DNA of 64,000 nt from Hyphomonadaceae bacterium ML37 (GCA_027627685.1 CP091241.1:1613191-1677190); one strand, 5' to 3'; shown: positions 25,208 through 34,019, counted from the first letter of the stretch. The notes: generated by a model not told the origin, from the sequence alone. Made by a program: numbers and translations.

Positions 25208-26346
25208 TCGGTTGGCTCGATTTATCCAATTCCATCAGTGACAAAGCTGCCAAAGCTGAGGCGACGCTGAAGGTGCAGATGGCGGGCATTCTGTCGGTTC
25301 CAGCCGACACGATTGTGCTGGCGGCGTCGCCGCAGGACGCCCTGCGCGCCGACCCGTCGCTGGCGCAAGCCCCGCGGCTCGACGCTTCGCAGATCGAGGA
25401 TGCGGTGATCGCGCCAGTCGTGATCCAGCTGGGTCCGGACAAGGCGCCGCTGACCGCCGTGATCCTCAAGGACGAGATGCTGGCGGCGGCACTGTCGCAG
25501 GCACTGGCCGCGCCGCCTATGGCCCTGATCGAGGCCGGGTTTGACGCCCTGCGCCCGGCGGCGCGCACGGCGGCGCGCGCCGATGGCGCGGAGACACGGC
25601 GGATACTGGCGGATCTGGCCGCACTGACCGGCGGCGAGATTGCGCCGGGAGGTTTGCGCATTGATCCGGCCAAAGCCGCATCGCTGGCGCTGACCTGCGC
25701 CGCGGACGGCGTGCTGTATGTCCCCGACGCCGCTACGGCCCGCGCGCTGGCCCGGCATCTGGGGGCGAATGCGTCCGGGCGGCGCGCCAGCGTGCGCCGC
25801 ACCACCAAGGAAACCGACATCGCGCTCAACGTCGATCTCGACGGCGAGGGCGCGCGTGTGGATACCGGCGTGAAGTTTTTCGATCACATGCTCGAACAGA
25901 TCGCCCGCCATGGCGGCATCGGCCTGGATGTTACCTGTGAAGGCGATGTGGAGGTGGACGCTCACCACACCATCGAGGATGTGTGCCTGGCGCTGGGCGA
26001 AGCGCTGCGCGAGGCGCTGGGCGACAAGCGCGGCATTGCCCGCTTCGGCTTTGAAACCCCCATGGACGAGACCCGCGCCGGCGTATGGATCGACCTGTCA
26101 GGCCGTCCCTTCGCCCGGTTTGACGGCGTAATTCCGGGCGAGCGGGTCGGGGACTTCCCGGTGGAGATGTGCCCCCACGCCTTCCGCTCGCTGGCTGAAT
26201 CCATGAAGGCGGCGATCCATGTCTCGGTGGACGGGGGCAATGCCCACCACATGATAGAATCCTGTTTCAAGGCCTTTGGCCGGGCGCTGCGCATGGCGGC
26301 GCGGATCGAGGGCGACGCCCTGCCGTCCACCAAAGGCGTGCTCTAG
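25204..26346 (+). CDS. hisB: Imidazoleglycerol-phosphate dehydratase with unusual N-terminal domain
   Basis: 380 residues. The C-terminal half (about 193-380) is a complete IGPD: FFDHMLEQIARHGG, DAHHTIEDVC, FPVEMCPHAFRSL and DGGNAHHMIESCFKAFGR give the manganese-binding histidines. A standalone IGPD is about 190-200 residues, so about 190 extra residues precede it. They are not the HAD phosphatase of enterobacterial HisB (no DxDxT). Segments such as GWLDLSNSIS and VPADTIVLAASPQDAL recall the start of HisC/CobC-type aminotransferases, but no PLP lysine motif is present, so a decayed or remodelled HisC relative is only a hypothesis. The gene sits where hisC-hisB often occur and overlaps hisD by 4 bp. 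Confidence 0.9.
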   Translation: MIGWLDLSNSISDKAAKAEATLKVQMAGILSVPADTIVLAASPQDALRADPSLAQAPRLDASQIEDAVIAPVVIQLGPDKAPLTAVILKDEMLAAALSQALAAPPMALIEAGFDALRPAARTAARADGAETRRILADLAALTGGEIAPGGLRIDPAKAASLALTCAADGVLYVPDAATARALARHLGANASGRRASVRRTTKETDIALNVDLDGEGARVDTGVKFFDHMLEQIARHGGIGLDVTCEGDVEVDAHHTIEDVCLALGEALREALGDKRGIARFGFETPMDETRAGVWIDLSGRPFARFDGVIPGERVGDFPVEMCPHAFRSLAESMKAAIHVSVDGGNAHHMIESCFKAFGRALRMAARIEGDALPSTKGVL

Positions 26347-26943
26347 ATGACGCTCGCCATCATCGACACGTCCACGGCGAATATCGCCTCTGTGCGGTTT
26401 GCCCTGGAGCGGCTGGGCATCGAACCCGTACTCGCGCGTGAACCGGGCGAGGCCGCAGACGCGACGCGCCTGATCCTGCCCGGCGTCGGGGCGGCAGGCC
26501 CTGCCATGGCGAGCCTTGAAGCGTCAGGCTGGGCAGAGGCCCTGCGCCGTGAGACGCGGCCTGTGCTGGGCGTGTGCCTCGGCATGCAGCTATTGTTCGA
26601 ATACTCCGAAGAGAGCGATTGCGCGGGGCTGGGCCTGATCCCGGGCCGGGTGGTGCGTCTGGATCCGGGCGCAGACGGCCCCTGGCCCCACATGGGCTGG
26701 AACACGCTGGAGACTGTGCGCGGCGAGCCGCTGATGGCGGGTGTGGCCGAGGGCTCCCATGCCTATTTCGTTCACGGGTTCTACGTGCCGGACGGGCCGC
26801 ATACGAGTGTGCGCACCCGCTATGGCGGACCGGTCACGGCCATCGCCCGGCGCGGCCACATCGCCGGCTGCCAGTTTCACCCTGAACGCTCCGGCGCGGT
26901 CGGCGCGCAGATTTTGCGCAATTTTCTGGAGGCGCGCCCATGA
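26347..26943 (+). CDS. hisH: Imidazole glycerol phosphate synthase subunit HisH (glutamine amidotransferase)
   Basis: 198 residues, class I glutaminase. The nucleophile elbow GVCLGMQLLF carries the catalytic Cys (~77); the His/Glu pair is in GCQFHPERSG near the C-terminus. It supplies ammonia through a tunnel to HisF. It starts on the base after the hisB stop and overlaps hisA by 4 bp (ATGA). Length is typical. Confidence 0.96.
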   Translation: MTLAIIDTSTANIASVRFALERLGIEPVLAREPGEAADATRLILPGVGAAGPAMASLEASGWAEALRRETRPVLGVCLGMQLLFEYSEESDCAGLGLIPGRVVRLDPGADGPWPHMGWNTLETVRGEPLMAGVAEGSHAYFVHGFYVPDGPHTSVRTRYGGPVTAIARRGHIAGCQFHPERSGAVGAQILRNFLEARP

Positions 26944-27662
26944 TCCTCTATCCCGCGATCGATGTTCTGGACGGCCGCGTGGTGCGTCTGGCCAAGGGCG
27001 ATTTCAATGCCGTCACCGATTATGGCGGCGACCCGCTGGCTGTCGCGAACGCCTGGCAGGCCGCAGGCGCAGATTGGCTGCACCTGGTCGATCTGTCCGG
27101 CGCCCGCGACGGCGCCCGGCGCCAGACCGGCCTGGTCGCCGCCGCGGCGTCGGCGGGCCTGCACATCCAGACCGGCGGCGGCGTGCGCACGGCGGACGAT
27201 GTGGAGGCGCTGCTCGGCGCCGGCGCCTCGCGCGTGGTGGTGGGCAGCCTTGCGGTCAGCGACCCCCAGACCGTCATCGGCTGGATCGCCCGCTTCGGGC
27301 CTGAGCGCATCGCCGCCGCCTTCGACGTGAAGACGGAGAGCGGGGCGGTGTATCCCACCCTGAAGGGCTGGACCGAGCGCGCGGAGCGCACCTTGGCCGA
27401 GCTTTTGTCCGACTATCGCCGCGCCGGGCTCGCCCACGCCCTGGTCACCGATGTGGCGCGTGACGGCATGCTGTCAGGGCCCAACACCGCGCTCTACACA
27501 GACCTCATCGCCGCCCGGCCCGACATTGCCTGGCAGGCCTCGGGCGGCGTGTCCTCGCTGGACGATGTGCGCACGCTCAAAGCCGCCGGGCTCTCCGGCG
27601 CCATCATGGGCCGCGCCCTGTTCGAGGGCCGGTTCAGGCTGGAAGAGGCGCTGGCATGCTAG
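26940..27662 (+). CDS. hisA: ProFAR isomerase HisA
   Basis: 240 residues, a (beta/alpha)8 barrel that isomerises ProFAR to PRFAR. Catalytic Asp8 is in [14 protein letters not shown] and the second acid in the [14 protein letters not shown] segment. The phosphate-binding half-barrel motifs TGGGVRT and [10 protein letters not shown] are present. It is paralogous to HisF, which follows with a 7-bp overlap. Cytosolic. Confidence 0.95.
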   Translation: MILYPAIDVLDGRVVRLAKGDFNAVTDYGGDPLAVANAWQAAGADWLHLVDLSGARDGARRQTGLVAAAASAGLHIQTGGGVRTADDVEALLGAGASRVVVGSLAVSDPQTVIGWIARFGPERIAAAFDVKTESGAVYPTLKGWTERAERTLAELLSDYRRAGLAHALVTDVARDGMLSGPNTALYTDLIAARPDIAWQASGGVSSLDDVRTLKAAGLSGAIMGRALFEGRFRLEEALAC

Positions 27663-28423
27663 CGCGGCGCATCATCCCCTGCCTCGACGTCAAGGATGGC
27701 CGCGTGGTCAAGGGCGTCCGCTTCCGCGATCACGAGGATGTGGGCGATATCACCGGTCTGGCCGCGCGCTACGCGGCGGAGGGCGCGGATGAGCTCGTAT
27801 TCTACGACATCGCCGCCAGCCCGCAGGCGCGCACGGTGGAACCTGAATGGGTGTCGAGGGTGGCGCGCGAGATTGATATTCCCTTCTGCGTGGCCGGGGG
27901 TATCCGCAGCGTCGATGATGCGCGCGCGCGCCTGTTCGCGGGGGCTGACAAGATATCGGTCAATTCGCCGGCCCTCGAAAATCCGGGCCTGATCGACCAG
28001 CTGGCGCGCGAGTTCGGCAGCCAGTGCGTGGTGGTCGGGATCGACAGCCGCAAGATCGGCGGGACCTGGCGGGTCCACCGCAATACCGGTGATCCGGACA
28101 AGACGGTTCAGGAAACCCGCGCCACGCTGGACTGGATCAATGAGGCGGTGGATCGCGGAGCTGGCGAGATCGTCTTGAACTGCATGGATCAGGACGGGGT
28201 GCGCGAGGGCTATGACATCGCCCAGCTCGCCGCGGCGCGTGCGCTGTGCCCCGTGCCGCTGATCGCATCAGGCGGGGCAGGCGCGCGCGAACACTTCGCC
28301 GCTGTGTTTGCGCAGGCCCATGTGGATGGCGCTTTGGCCGCCAGCGTATTCCACAGGGGCGTGATCGCCATTCCAGACCTGAAAGCCTGGCTCGCAAGCC
28401 AGGGCGTGGAGATACGGCCATGA
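27656..28423 (+). CDS. hisF: Imidazole glycerol phosphate synthase subunit HisF (cyclase)
   Basis: 255 residues, a (beta/alpha)8 barrel that with HisH forms imidazole glycerol phosphate and AICAR from PRFAR. Catalytic acids are in [16 protein letters not shown] (Asp ~11) and [13 protein letters not shown] (Asp ~130). Phosphate loops are [12 protein letters not shown] and [12 protein letters not shown]. It overlaps hisA by 7 bp and hisIE by 4 bp, so the block is probably translationally coupled. Confidence 0.96.
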   Translation: MLARRIIPCLDVKDGRVVKGVRFRDHEDVGDITGLAARYAAEGADELVFYDIAASPQARTVEPEWVSRVAREIDIPFCVAGGIRSVDDARARLFAGADKISVNSPALENPGLIDQLAREFGSQCVVVGIDSRKIGGTWRVHRNTGDPDKTVQETRATLDWINEAVDRGAGEIVLNCMDQDGVREGYDIAQLAAARALCPVPLIASGGAGAREHFAAVFAQAHVDGALAASVFHRGVIAIPDLKAWLASQGVEIRP

Positions 28424-29025
28424 GCCTTGAAGTGGATTGGGAGAAGGGTGGCGGTCTCGCCCCCGCAATCGTGCAGGACGCTGATACCGGCGCGGTGCTG
28501 ATGCTGGGCTATATGAATCCGGACAGTCTTGCCACGACGCAGGAAACAGACCTCGTAACCTTCTGGTCGCGTTCAAAAAACCGCCTTTGGACCAAGGGCG
28601 AAACCAGCGGCGATATGCTGCATCTCGTCTCGCTGGCGCTGGACTGTGACCGCGACGCCATCCTCGTCCAGGCCCGGCCCGCCGGCCCGACCTGCCACCT
28701 CGGGACAGTCACGTGCTGGGGCGATGATCCAGGTTCCGATCTCGCCTTTCTGGGCCAGCTCGGCCGGATCATCGACCAGCGCGCCAGCGCGGCGGATGAG
28801 GCCAGCTACACCGCCAAGCTCCTGGCCAAAGGCATCGCCAGGATCGCCCAGAAAGTCGGCGAGGAGGGCGTAGAGACCGCACTCGCCGCCGTCGGCGAAA
28901 GCGACGAGGCGCTGCTGGGCGAGGCGGCAGATCTGATCTTCCACCTGATGGTGCTTCTAAAGGCGCGCGGGCTGAGTCTGAGCGACGCTGCCAATGTACT
29001 GAAGGCGCGGCACGCTCAATCTTGA
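28420..29025 (+). CDS. hisI: Bifunctional PR-AMP cyclohydrolase/PR-ATP pyrophosphatase HisIE
   Basis: 201 residues from the ATG at 28420 that overlaps the hisF stop. The N-terminal HisI half (about 1-110) has [29 protein letters not shown] and metal-binding DCDRDAI with a Cys in GPTCH. The C-terminal HisE half (about 115-195) has [13 protein letters not shown] and [13 protein letters not shown], the MazG-like metal site. Together they perform steps two and three of the pathway. It is the last his gene; 63 bp separate it from the next reading frame. Confidence 0.95.
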   Translation: MSLEVDWEKGGGLAPAIVQDADTGAVLMLGYMNPDSLATTQETDLVTFWSRSKNRLWTKGETSGDMLHLVSLALDCDRDAILVQARPAGPTCHLGTVTCWGDDPGSDLAFLGQLGRIIDQRASAADEASYTAKLLAKGIARIAQKVGEEGVETALAAVGESDEALLGEAADLIFHLMVLLKARGLSLSDAANVLKARHAQS

Positions 29026-29088
29026 GCCTTGACAGCATAGAATATTGAAGAGCCAGCTTAGCCAGCTACCAGCTGGAGGGCTTCTGTC

Positions 29089-30390
29089 ATGACCCGCTTT
29101 GCACTCATGTGCGCGCTCACCGTGTTCATACTGCTTTTCTCTGCACCAGAATCGGCGAGCGCCTCCGACCCGGTCCCGCCGCCATCCTTGGCCGCGGATA
29201 CCGGGCAGGAGGCGCTTCTGGATGCGCTTATCGTTCATTCGCGCAGCGTCATGCAGATCGGGCTTGATGGTCTGGATGGGGAGGGCGCGGACCTGATCCG
29301 CACCCTGGCCGGACCGTCTCAGTTTGTTGTTTTCGGCGAGGCCCACGGCAATGCCGGAATTGCCCACTTTGCCACGGCGCTCTGGCAGGAGCTGCGCCGT
29401 GATGGCTTCAGATACGCCGTTGTTGAAGCAGATCCGTGGACCGCGTCGGCACTGGAGCGAGAGTTGCGCCTCGGCGGGATTGACGGGTGGGCGCAGTTTG
29501 CTGAAGACAGCGGCGGCGCGCTGTCCGCGCCGTTCTTCACCTGGCGCGAGGAAGCGGCCTGGGCCGACGCCATCGTGTCGAGCGCAGGCGCTGATGCTTC
29601 CCCGTCTCTGTGGGGCGTAGACCAGGTATTTGTGGGGTCCGCGCCAGCCTTGCTCGCCCACGTCGCGCAGGCGGCGTCCGGCTCGCAGGCGTCCCAGATC
29701 GCTGGCGAGCTTGCCTCGGCGGCTCGTGGCGACCCGTTCTGGCTTGCGCAAGCTGATGACGGCGCGCTGAGCCGTCTCGAGGCCGCTCTGGACCAGCAGC
29801 CTGCGCTCCGGTCAATCATATCGGCGGTCCGTGAGTCCCGCGAAATCTATGCACCTTTCATCGGTCAGGGCGGCGAGCCTTACCTGTCCAATGACCGCAG
29901 AGAACGCCTGATGCGCCGCCTTTTCCTGCAGCATTACCGCGCCGCCCAGGCAGCCGGAGACCCCTTGCCGCGCGTCGTCGCCAGGCTTGGAGGAAGCCAC
30001 GCTCATCGCGGTGCATCCCCCCTGACCCAGGTGCAGGGCATCGGCGGTTTCTTGACCGAGCTGGCTCTGTCAAATGAGCAAGAGGCCCTGACACTGCTGG
30101 TCCTTTGTGGACCGGGCGCGGAGGCCGCTCAGGCGCTTGGCCCTCCAGTCCCGTGCGACGCGGGCGACTACATGGAGGGCTGGTCCTTTATCTATCCCTA
30201 TCTGGATCAGAACGACGCCACAGTCTTCGACTTGCGCGCCTGGCGCTTGCGCCCCGGGCGCTGGTCGCATCTGTCCGCCCACGTGCAGCGCCTCATCGCT
30301 TCGTTTGACCTACTGATTTTTCCTGCGCCCGCGCCGGCGGCAGAGCTGTTGCCCGGGTTGTCCACGCCGTCTGCTCCAGAGGGGCGCTGA
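29089..30390 (+). CDS. Exported erythromycin-esterase/ChaN-like family protein
   Basis: 433 residues with a signal peptide (cleavage near ASASD). The EreA/ChaN-type core is marked by FVVFGEAHGNAGIAHF near residue 79, YAVVEADPW near 112, LWGVDQVF near 180 and LGGSHAHRG near 298. In this superfamily the paired His and Glu residues form a hydrolytic or metal/haem-binding centre. The real substrate is unknown; macrolide resistance should not be assumed from the family name. The ribosome site GGAGGG lies in a short hairpin (CCAGCT/AGCTGG). It follows hisIE by 63 bp and may be read from the his promoter. Confidence 0.7.
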   Translation: MTRFALMCALTVFILLFSAPESASASDPVPPPSLAADTGQEALLDALIVHSRSVMQIGLDGLDGEGADLIRTLAGPSQFVVFGEAHGNAGIAHFATALWQELRRDGFRYAVVEADPWTASALERELRLGGIDGWAQFAEDSGGALSAPFFTWREEAAWADAIVSSAGADASPSLWGVDQVFVGSAPALLAHVAQAASGSQASQIAGELASAARGDPFWLAQADDGALSRLEAALDQQPALRSIISAVRESREIYAPFIGQGGEPYLSNDRRERLMRRLFLQHYRAAQAAGDPLPRVVARLGGSHAHRGASPLTQVQGIGGFLTELALSNEQEALTLLVLCGPGAEAAQALGPPVPCDAGDYMEGWSFIYPYLDQNDATVFDLRAWRLRPGRWSHLSAHVQRLIASFDLLIFPAPAPAAELLPGLSTPSAPEGR

Positions 30391-30456
30391 ACACCCGGCG
30401 TCATGCTTCAAAGCCGCCGCCTCCTGGCGCGCGGCTCGCGCCGCTGGCTATTGGGC

Positions 30457-30840
30457 TCAGCGGCAGTCAGCCATCGCCACGGTGCACTCACAGCGCGGCT
30501 CGCTGCTCGCGGCGAAGCGTCCCATGGGCGGCGTCTCCAGTTCGCAGCGCGCCGGACACGTCTGTACCTGCGCCCGCCCTGGCACGCGCCACTCCACCCG
30601 CGCCGGGCAGTAGGCACTCCCTTCCGGCGCACAGCTGGGCGCGGCGGCATTGATGTTCGACGGGGTCACGCAGGATATCTGCCGGGGCGCCACAAAGGAC
30701 ACGCGGTGCGTGATGGCGCGGGCCGGGGGCTGGACGGCCTGGATCTGGGCGCCCGGCTGGGTGGGCGTGGGCTGGCCATGGGCGGCTCCGGTGAGGCCTG
30801 ACAGCACAAGCATTGCAGTCAAGATCAAGGATCGGATCAT
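30457..30840 (-). CDS. Small exported cysteine-rich protein, unknown
   Basis: 127 residues. A clear signal peptide ends at AAHGQP, and AAGGAGAC stands just upstream of the ATG at 30838-30840, so translation is credible. The mature part has eight cysteines (C57, C70, C78 and five in the last third, including CEC), an even number that fits disulfides in the periplasm. A proline-rich stretch follows the signal. I do not recognise the family. It converges with the EreA/ChaN-like gene. Confidence 0.55.
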   Translation of the reverse strand: MIRSLILTAMLVLSGLTGAAHGQPTPTQPGAQIQAVQPPARAITHRVSFVAPRQISCVTPSNINAAAPSCAPEGSAYCPARVEWRVPGRAQVQTCPARCELETPPMGRFAASSEPRCECTVAMADCR

Positions 30841-31255
30841 CTGACGTCTCCTTCTTGAAGGGGCGCAAGCTGGGTGCGCCGGAACAAAAATTGAGCGTGA
30901 ATTCTCCGCGCCGCTTGTGCAAGCTCGTATTTTTCAGAGCGCAAACGCCCGTATCCGAAAGACAATGCCTCCGGCGCCAAATCGCGCAGCACCATTCAGG
31001 CATCAAGGTAGCAAGCAGCTCCGAGTCATTCCGGCGCCATCCTTTATATTGACGCTATCAATAGCTTGTTCAGCATGCTATAAAGTCTTTCGATCCGTCC
31101 GAAGGCGCAAACATGCGCCAAGGTCCGGATCCGAAACCCTGCATTCCATTCAATCGCCGCCAGCCTTTCCGGGCTTGCGCCGCCTGCCGCCGCGTCTTCC
31201 AGACCGGTGACAGGCCGACGATTGTCCGGGGTCAAAGTCCTTGGAAGGACCCGAT
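30841..31255. other. 415-bp intergenic stretch, AT-richer than its surroundings
   Basis: No credible gene. It holds the upstream regions of the divergent cysteine-rich protein and the GlsB-like gene. An inverted repeat TATTGA-N5-TCAATA at 31047-31063 and a TATAAA box at 31079-31084 suggest a promoter about 170 bp before the GlsB-like start, but no well-spaced -35 is visible. Composition is clearly less GC-rich than nearby genes. Confidence 0.4.
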
Positions 31256-31507
31256 ATGACGCTTGAAAGTCTCCTTATCATCCTGTTGGTCGGCGCCATC
31301 GCCGGCTGGCTCGCCGGGGTTCTCGTGAAGGGTTATGGCTTCGGCCTGATCGGCAATATCGTGGTGGGCATTGTCGGCGCTCTGCTCGCCGGCCTGCTGC
31401 TGCCGCAACTGGGTGTCTCCATCGGCGCCGGTATTGTCGGGTCCATCATTCACGCCACCATCGGCGCGATCATCCTGCTATTGCTCCTGCGCCTCATCCG
31501 GCGCTGA
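31256..31507 (+). CDS. GlsB/YeaQ/YmgE family small membrane protein
   Basis: 83 residues from the ATG at 31256, with GGAAGGA at 31243-31249. Three hydrophobic segments carry the family glycine pattern: AIAGWLAGVLVKGYGFGLIGN and VVGIVGALLAGLLLPQLG (quoted in parts), ending LLLRLIRR. The family is often stress-induced and of unknown molecular function, sometimes called transglycosylase-associated without proof. It stands alone ahead of the APC permease gene. Confidence 0.85.
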   Translation: MTLESLLIILLVGAIAGWLAGVLVKGYGFGLIGNIVVGIVGALLAGLLLPQLGVSIGAGIVGSIIHATIGAIILLLLLRLIRR

Positions 31508-31587
31508 AGTCGCGCCTCGCCCGGCGGGCTTGCCTATCGCCGCGCAGCAGACAAGTCTGAGCCCCTGACAATGTGAGGGGTGAGGGC

Positions 31588-32883
31588 ATGGCGGGCGAAG
31601 AACAGCTGGAGCGCCAGATCACGGCCCGGGGCATCTGGCTCCTGGCCGTGAACGGCATGATCGGGGCGGGGATTTTCGCCGTGCCCGGCGGCGCAGCGGC
31701 GCTGATGGGGGCGTGGAGCCCGCTGGTCTATGTGGTTTGCGCCATTCTGCTGGGTCTGATCGTGGCCTGCTATGCCGAGCTCGCCAGCCGGTTCAATTCC
31801 ACAGGCGGGCCGGTGCTCTACATGCGCACGGCGTTTGGCAAGTTCGCCGGGTTCGAAACGGGTCTCGCCGTCTACGCCACCCGCATCACGGCGTTCGCCG
31901 CCAATGTGAACCTGATGGTGGCGTCCATCGCCTTCTTCGTGCCGGCGCTGAGCGACGGGCCTTTGCGCATCCTCACCATCCTCGCCATCATCGCCGTGCT
32001 GGCGGGAATAAATATGGCGGGCGCCAGACCGGCCATGCGCGCCATGGGCCTGCTGACCATTCTCAAATTCCTGCCGCTGCTGGCCATTGCGATGGTGGGC
32101 CTGTTCCACATCAACCCGTCGCTCTTTCCGGACAACTCGCTGGGCTTCCCTGAGAGCGCGCAATGGAGCGCGGCGATCCTGCTGGTCATCTACGCCTTTG
32201 TGGGCTGGGAATCCGCCGTGATCCCGGCGGGCGAGACGCGCGAGCCGGGCCGGGCCATGCCGCTGGGCCTGTTCGGCGCACTGGCCGTGGTGGCCTTGCT
32301 CTATGTGGTGATCCAGATCGTGTGCGTGGCGGTGGTGCCCGATCTCGCCAATTCCCAGCGCGCCCTGGTGGATGCCGGGTCGATCCTGTTCGGCCCCGCA
32401 GGCGCGCTTTTCATCACGCTGGGCGTCATCGTCTCGGTGGGCGGCAACGCCACCGGCACGGTGGTGACCACGCCGCGCCTGACCTATGCGCTGGCGCTGG
32501 AAAAGACGCTGCCGCACTGGTTCGGCAAGGTCGACCCGCGCACCCATGTCCCGGTCAACTCCATCGCCTTCTTCGCCGTGCTGGCGGCCATTCTGGCGAT
32601 TGTCGGGGATTTCTTTGCGCTGGCGGCGATGAGCGCGTTCGTGCGCGTGATCATCTATGTCGGCTGCATCCTGGCCATGCCGCGCGTGAGGGCGATCCCG
32701 GCGGAGACCGACCGCCCCATGCGCCTGCCGCTGGGCTGGACGATTCCCGTGCTGGCGGTGCTGGGCTCGCTGGTGCTGTTAAGCCAAGTGCCCCTGCGCT
32801 CCATGGCGATCACGGGCGCATTCCTGTTGGCGGGCGCGGTGCTGTATCTGGCGATGCAAATGATCAACCGGCGCGGGGTCTGA
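31588..32883 (+). CDS. APC-family amino acid permease
   Basis: 431 residues from the ATG at 31588 behind GGTGAGGG; a GTG at 31573 is an alternative. About twelve membrane helices. The first has the APC signature AVNGMIGAGIFAVPGG with the unwound GxG substrate-binding stretch, and helix 6 contains AFVGWESAVIPAGE. It probably imports an amino acid by proton symport. Specificity cannot be told; relatives are annotated from arginine/agmatine to broad amino acid transporters. No operon partner. Confidence 0.88.
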   Translation: MAGEEQLERQITARGIWLLAVNGMIGAGIFAVPGGAAALMGAWSPLVYVVCAILLGLIVACYAELASRFNSTGGPVLYMRTAFGKFAGFETGLAVYATRITAFAANVNLMVASIAFFVPALSDGPLRILTILAIIAVLAGINMAGARPAMRAMGLLTILKFLPLLAIAMVGLFHINPSLFPDNSLGFPESAQWSAAILLVIYAFVGWESAVIPAGETREPGRAMPLGLFGALAVVALLYVVIQIVCVAVVPDLANSQRALVDAGSILFGPAGALFITLGVIVSVGGNATGTVVTTPRLTYALALEKTLPHWFGKVDPRTHVPVNSIAFFAVLAAILAIVGDFFALAAMSAFVRVIIYVGCILAMPRVRAIPAETDRPMRLPLGWTIPVLAVLGSLVLLSQVPLRSMAITGAFLLAGAVLYLAMQMINRRGV

Positions 32884-33001
32884 AGGCGGAGACGGTCGTG
32901 AATGCCCTGGCATTGTGGGTGTCGTAGAGGGGAGGCCCTGCCAGCCATCTCCACCACGCGCACCCCGGCCGGTCCTGGCCGATAACACGGGTTTCAATGG
33001 C

Positions 33002-33313
33002 TTATGAGAGATCGTCGTCCTTGAACCACGCCATCTGATGAATGCGCGCGTGCAGGATGGTGACGATGCCGATATCGCCATTGCCAAGCCGGCGCCAGTA
33101 CACGAAATGGCGCTCGTAGCGAAAAACATACCCCTCCACCGCGAACTCGGCCGGCACGGGCCTCGATATGACGCCACGCGTCTCAATCTGCTCGAAGGCG
33201 GCGAACAGCCCGGTGATGTAGCGATCGGCCTGCGCCTCGCCCCACCGCTTGCGGGTGTAGCGGTAAATCTCGTCTAGGCGGATCGAGGCCGCCTCCTGGA
33301 TGCGGACGGCCAC
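33002..33313 (-). CDS. parE: ParE/RelE-superfamily toxin
   Basis: 103 residues with the ParE fold pattern: RLDEIYRYTRKRWGEAQADRYI (quoted partly), the central FEQIETRGVISRPV, the RYERHFVYWRR strand, and ILHARIHQMAWF near the end. ParE toxins inhibit DNA gyrase; RelE relatives cut mRNA, and the sequence alone favours ParE. It is 4 bp downstream of the antitoxin on the same strand. The pair lies 3-prime of tRNA-Ser(GCT). Confidence 0.88.
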   Translation of the reverse strand: MAVRIQEAASIRLDEIYRYTRKRWGEAQADRYITGLFAAFEQIETRGVISRPVPAEFAVEGYVFRYERHFVYWRRLGNGDIGIVTILHARIHQMAWFKDDDLS

Positions 33314-33317
33314 AGGA

Positions 33318-33575
33318 TCAGGTCCGGTTGCGGGCGATCACCTCGGCGGCCGTCAGGGGCGTGTAGCTGTCCTCGGACGCAGCGAAGGCTTGGTTCAGTT
33401 CGGCCTTCAGACGATCAAAAGCCGCGCGATCTGCGCGCTCCTTGTCGCGGCGGATCAGGTCGCGGATGTATTCGCTGACGTTCTCGTAAGCGCCGTCTTC
33501 GCCGACATTGCTGGCGACGAATTCGCTGAGCGCGCCGCTTACGCGGACCGTCATGGTGGTGGTGCGGGACATCAT
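33318..33575 (-). CDS. parD: ParD-type ribbon-helix-helix antitoxin
   Basis: 85 residues. The N-terminal ribbon-helix-helix (about 5-50) has TMTVRVSGALSEFVA and YENVSEYIRDLIRRDKE; the C-terminal tail (TPLTAAEVIARNR) would wrap the toxin. It should bind its own promoter as dimers, and two copies of the palindrome CAAGCTTG lie just upstream. The start may be the first or second ATG (33575 or 33572); AGGAAAG precedes both. Confidence 0.9.
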   Translation of the reverse strand: MMSRTTTMTVRVSGALSEFVASNVGEDGAYENVSEYIRDLIRRDKERADRAAFDRLKAELNQAFAASEDSYTPLTAAEVIARNRT

Positions 33576-33588
33576 GCGCGCTTTCCTG

Positions 33589-33635
33589 CAAGCTTGTAAT
33601 CAAGATAATTAAAATTGAATACGCCAGCAAGCTTG
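33589..33635 (-). promoter_or_regulatory. Paired CAAGCTTG palindromes upstream of parD
   Basis: The self-complementary CAAGCTTG occurs at 33589-33596 and 33628-33635 (each preceded by G), 39 bp centre to centre, flanking an AT-rich stretch where the parD promoter should lie. Paired sites of this kind suit cooperative ribbon-helix-helix binding and autoregulation. Confidence 0.5.
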
Positions 33636-33777
33636 GCGGATCGCGGCGCTCCGCGGTCGCGAGCCGTGCTTGGTAAACCAGTGTCCCGGGATGCCCGGGC
33701 TGTCACAGGCGAAGGGATTGAATCAGTGGGAGGGACTTAAACTATCAAATATAAATCAATATCTTAATGCCAAAAAG

Positions 33778-33868
33778 TGGCGGAGACGATGGGATTCGAA
33801 CCCACGATACCCTTTTGAGGTATACTCCCTTAGCAGGGGAGCGCCTTCGACCACTCGGCCACGTCTCC
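33778..33868 (-). tRNA. tRNA-Ser (anticodon GCT)
   Basis: A 91-nt class II tRNA with encoded CCA (TGG at 33778-33780 on the plus strand). The acceptor GGAGACG pairs with CGTCTCC, discriminator G. The anticodon stem CTCCC/GGGAG encloses CTGCTAA, anticodon GCT for AGC/AGU codons. A long variable arm (TATACC...GGGTAT) and the T-loop GGTTCGAATCC follow. Confidence 0.97.
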
Positions 33869-33969
33869 ACTGACCGGTTTAGCCGCCTTTGTGAAGCGCG
33901 ATCAAGCCGCGCGTGCGCACGCGGCTGCAGTTTGCATTCAGGGGCTTGCTGACCCGGCGCCTGTGGCCG

Positions 33970-34005
33970 GGCATGCGGGCCCGGTTTGATCCGGACCCGC
34001 ATGCC
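33970..34005. repeat. Strong hairpin downstream of the S9 peptidase gene
   Basis: A 15-bp stem with one C-A mismatch (33970-33984 with 33991-34005, arms starting GGCATGCGGG) has a 6-nt loop. It lies 15 bp beyond the peptidase stop on the minus strand. There is no T tract on either side, so it is an RNA-stabilising or termination-assisting hairpin and not a canonical terminator. Confidence 0.6.
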
Positions 34006-34019
34006 GCGGCGCAGCGCGT

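Noticed and set aside
25204-25779. HisB N-terminus as the HAD histidinol-phosphatase of enterobacteria
   Set aside because: No DxDxT, Thr/Ser or Lys motifs of HAD enzymes are present.
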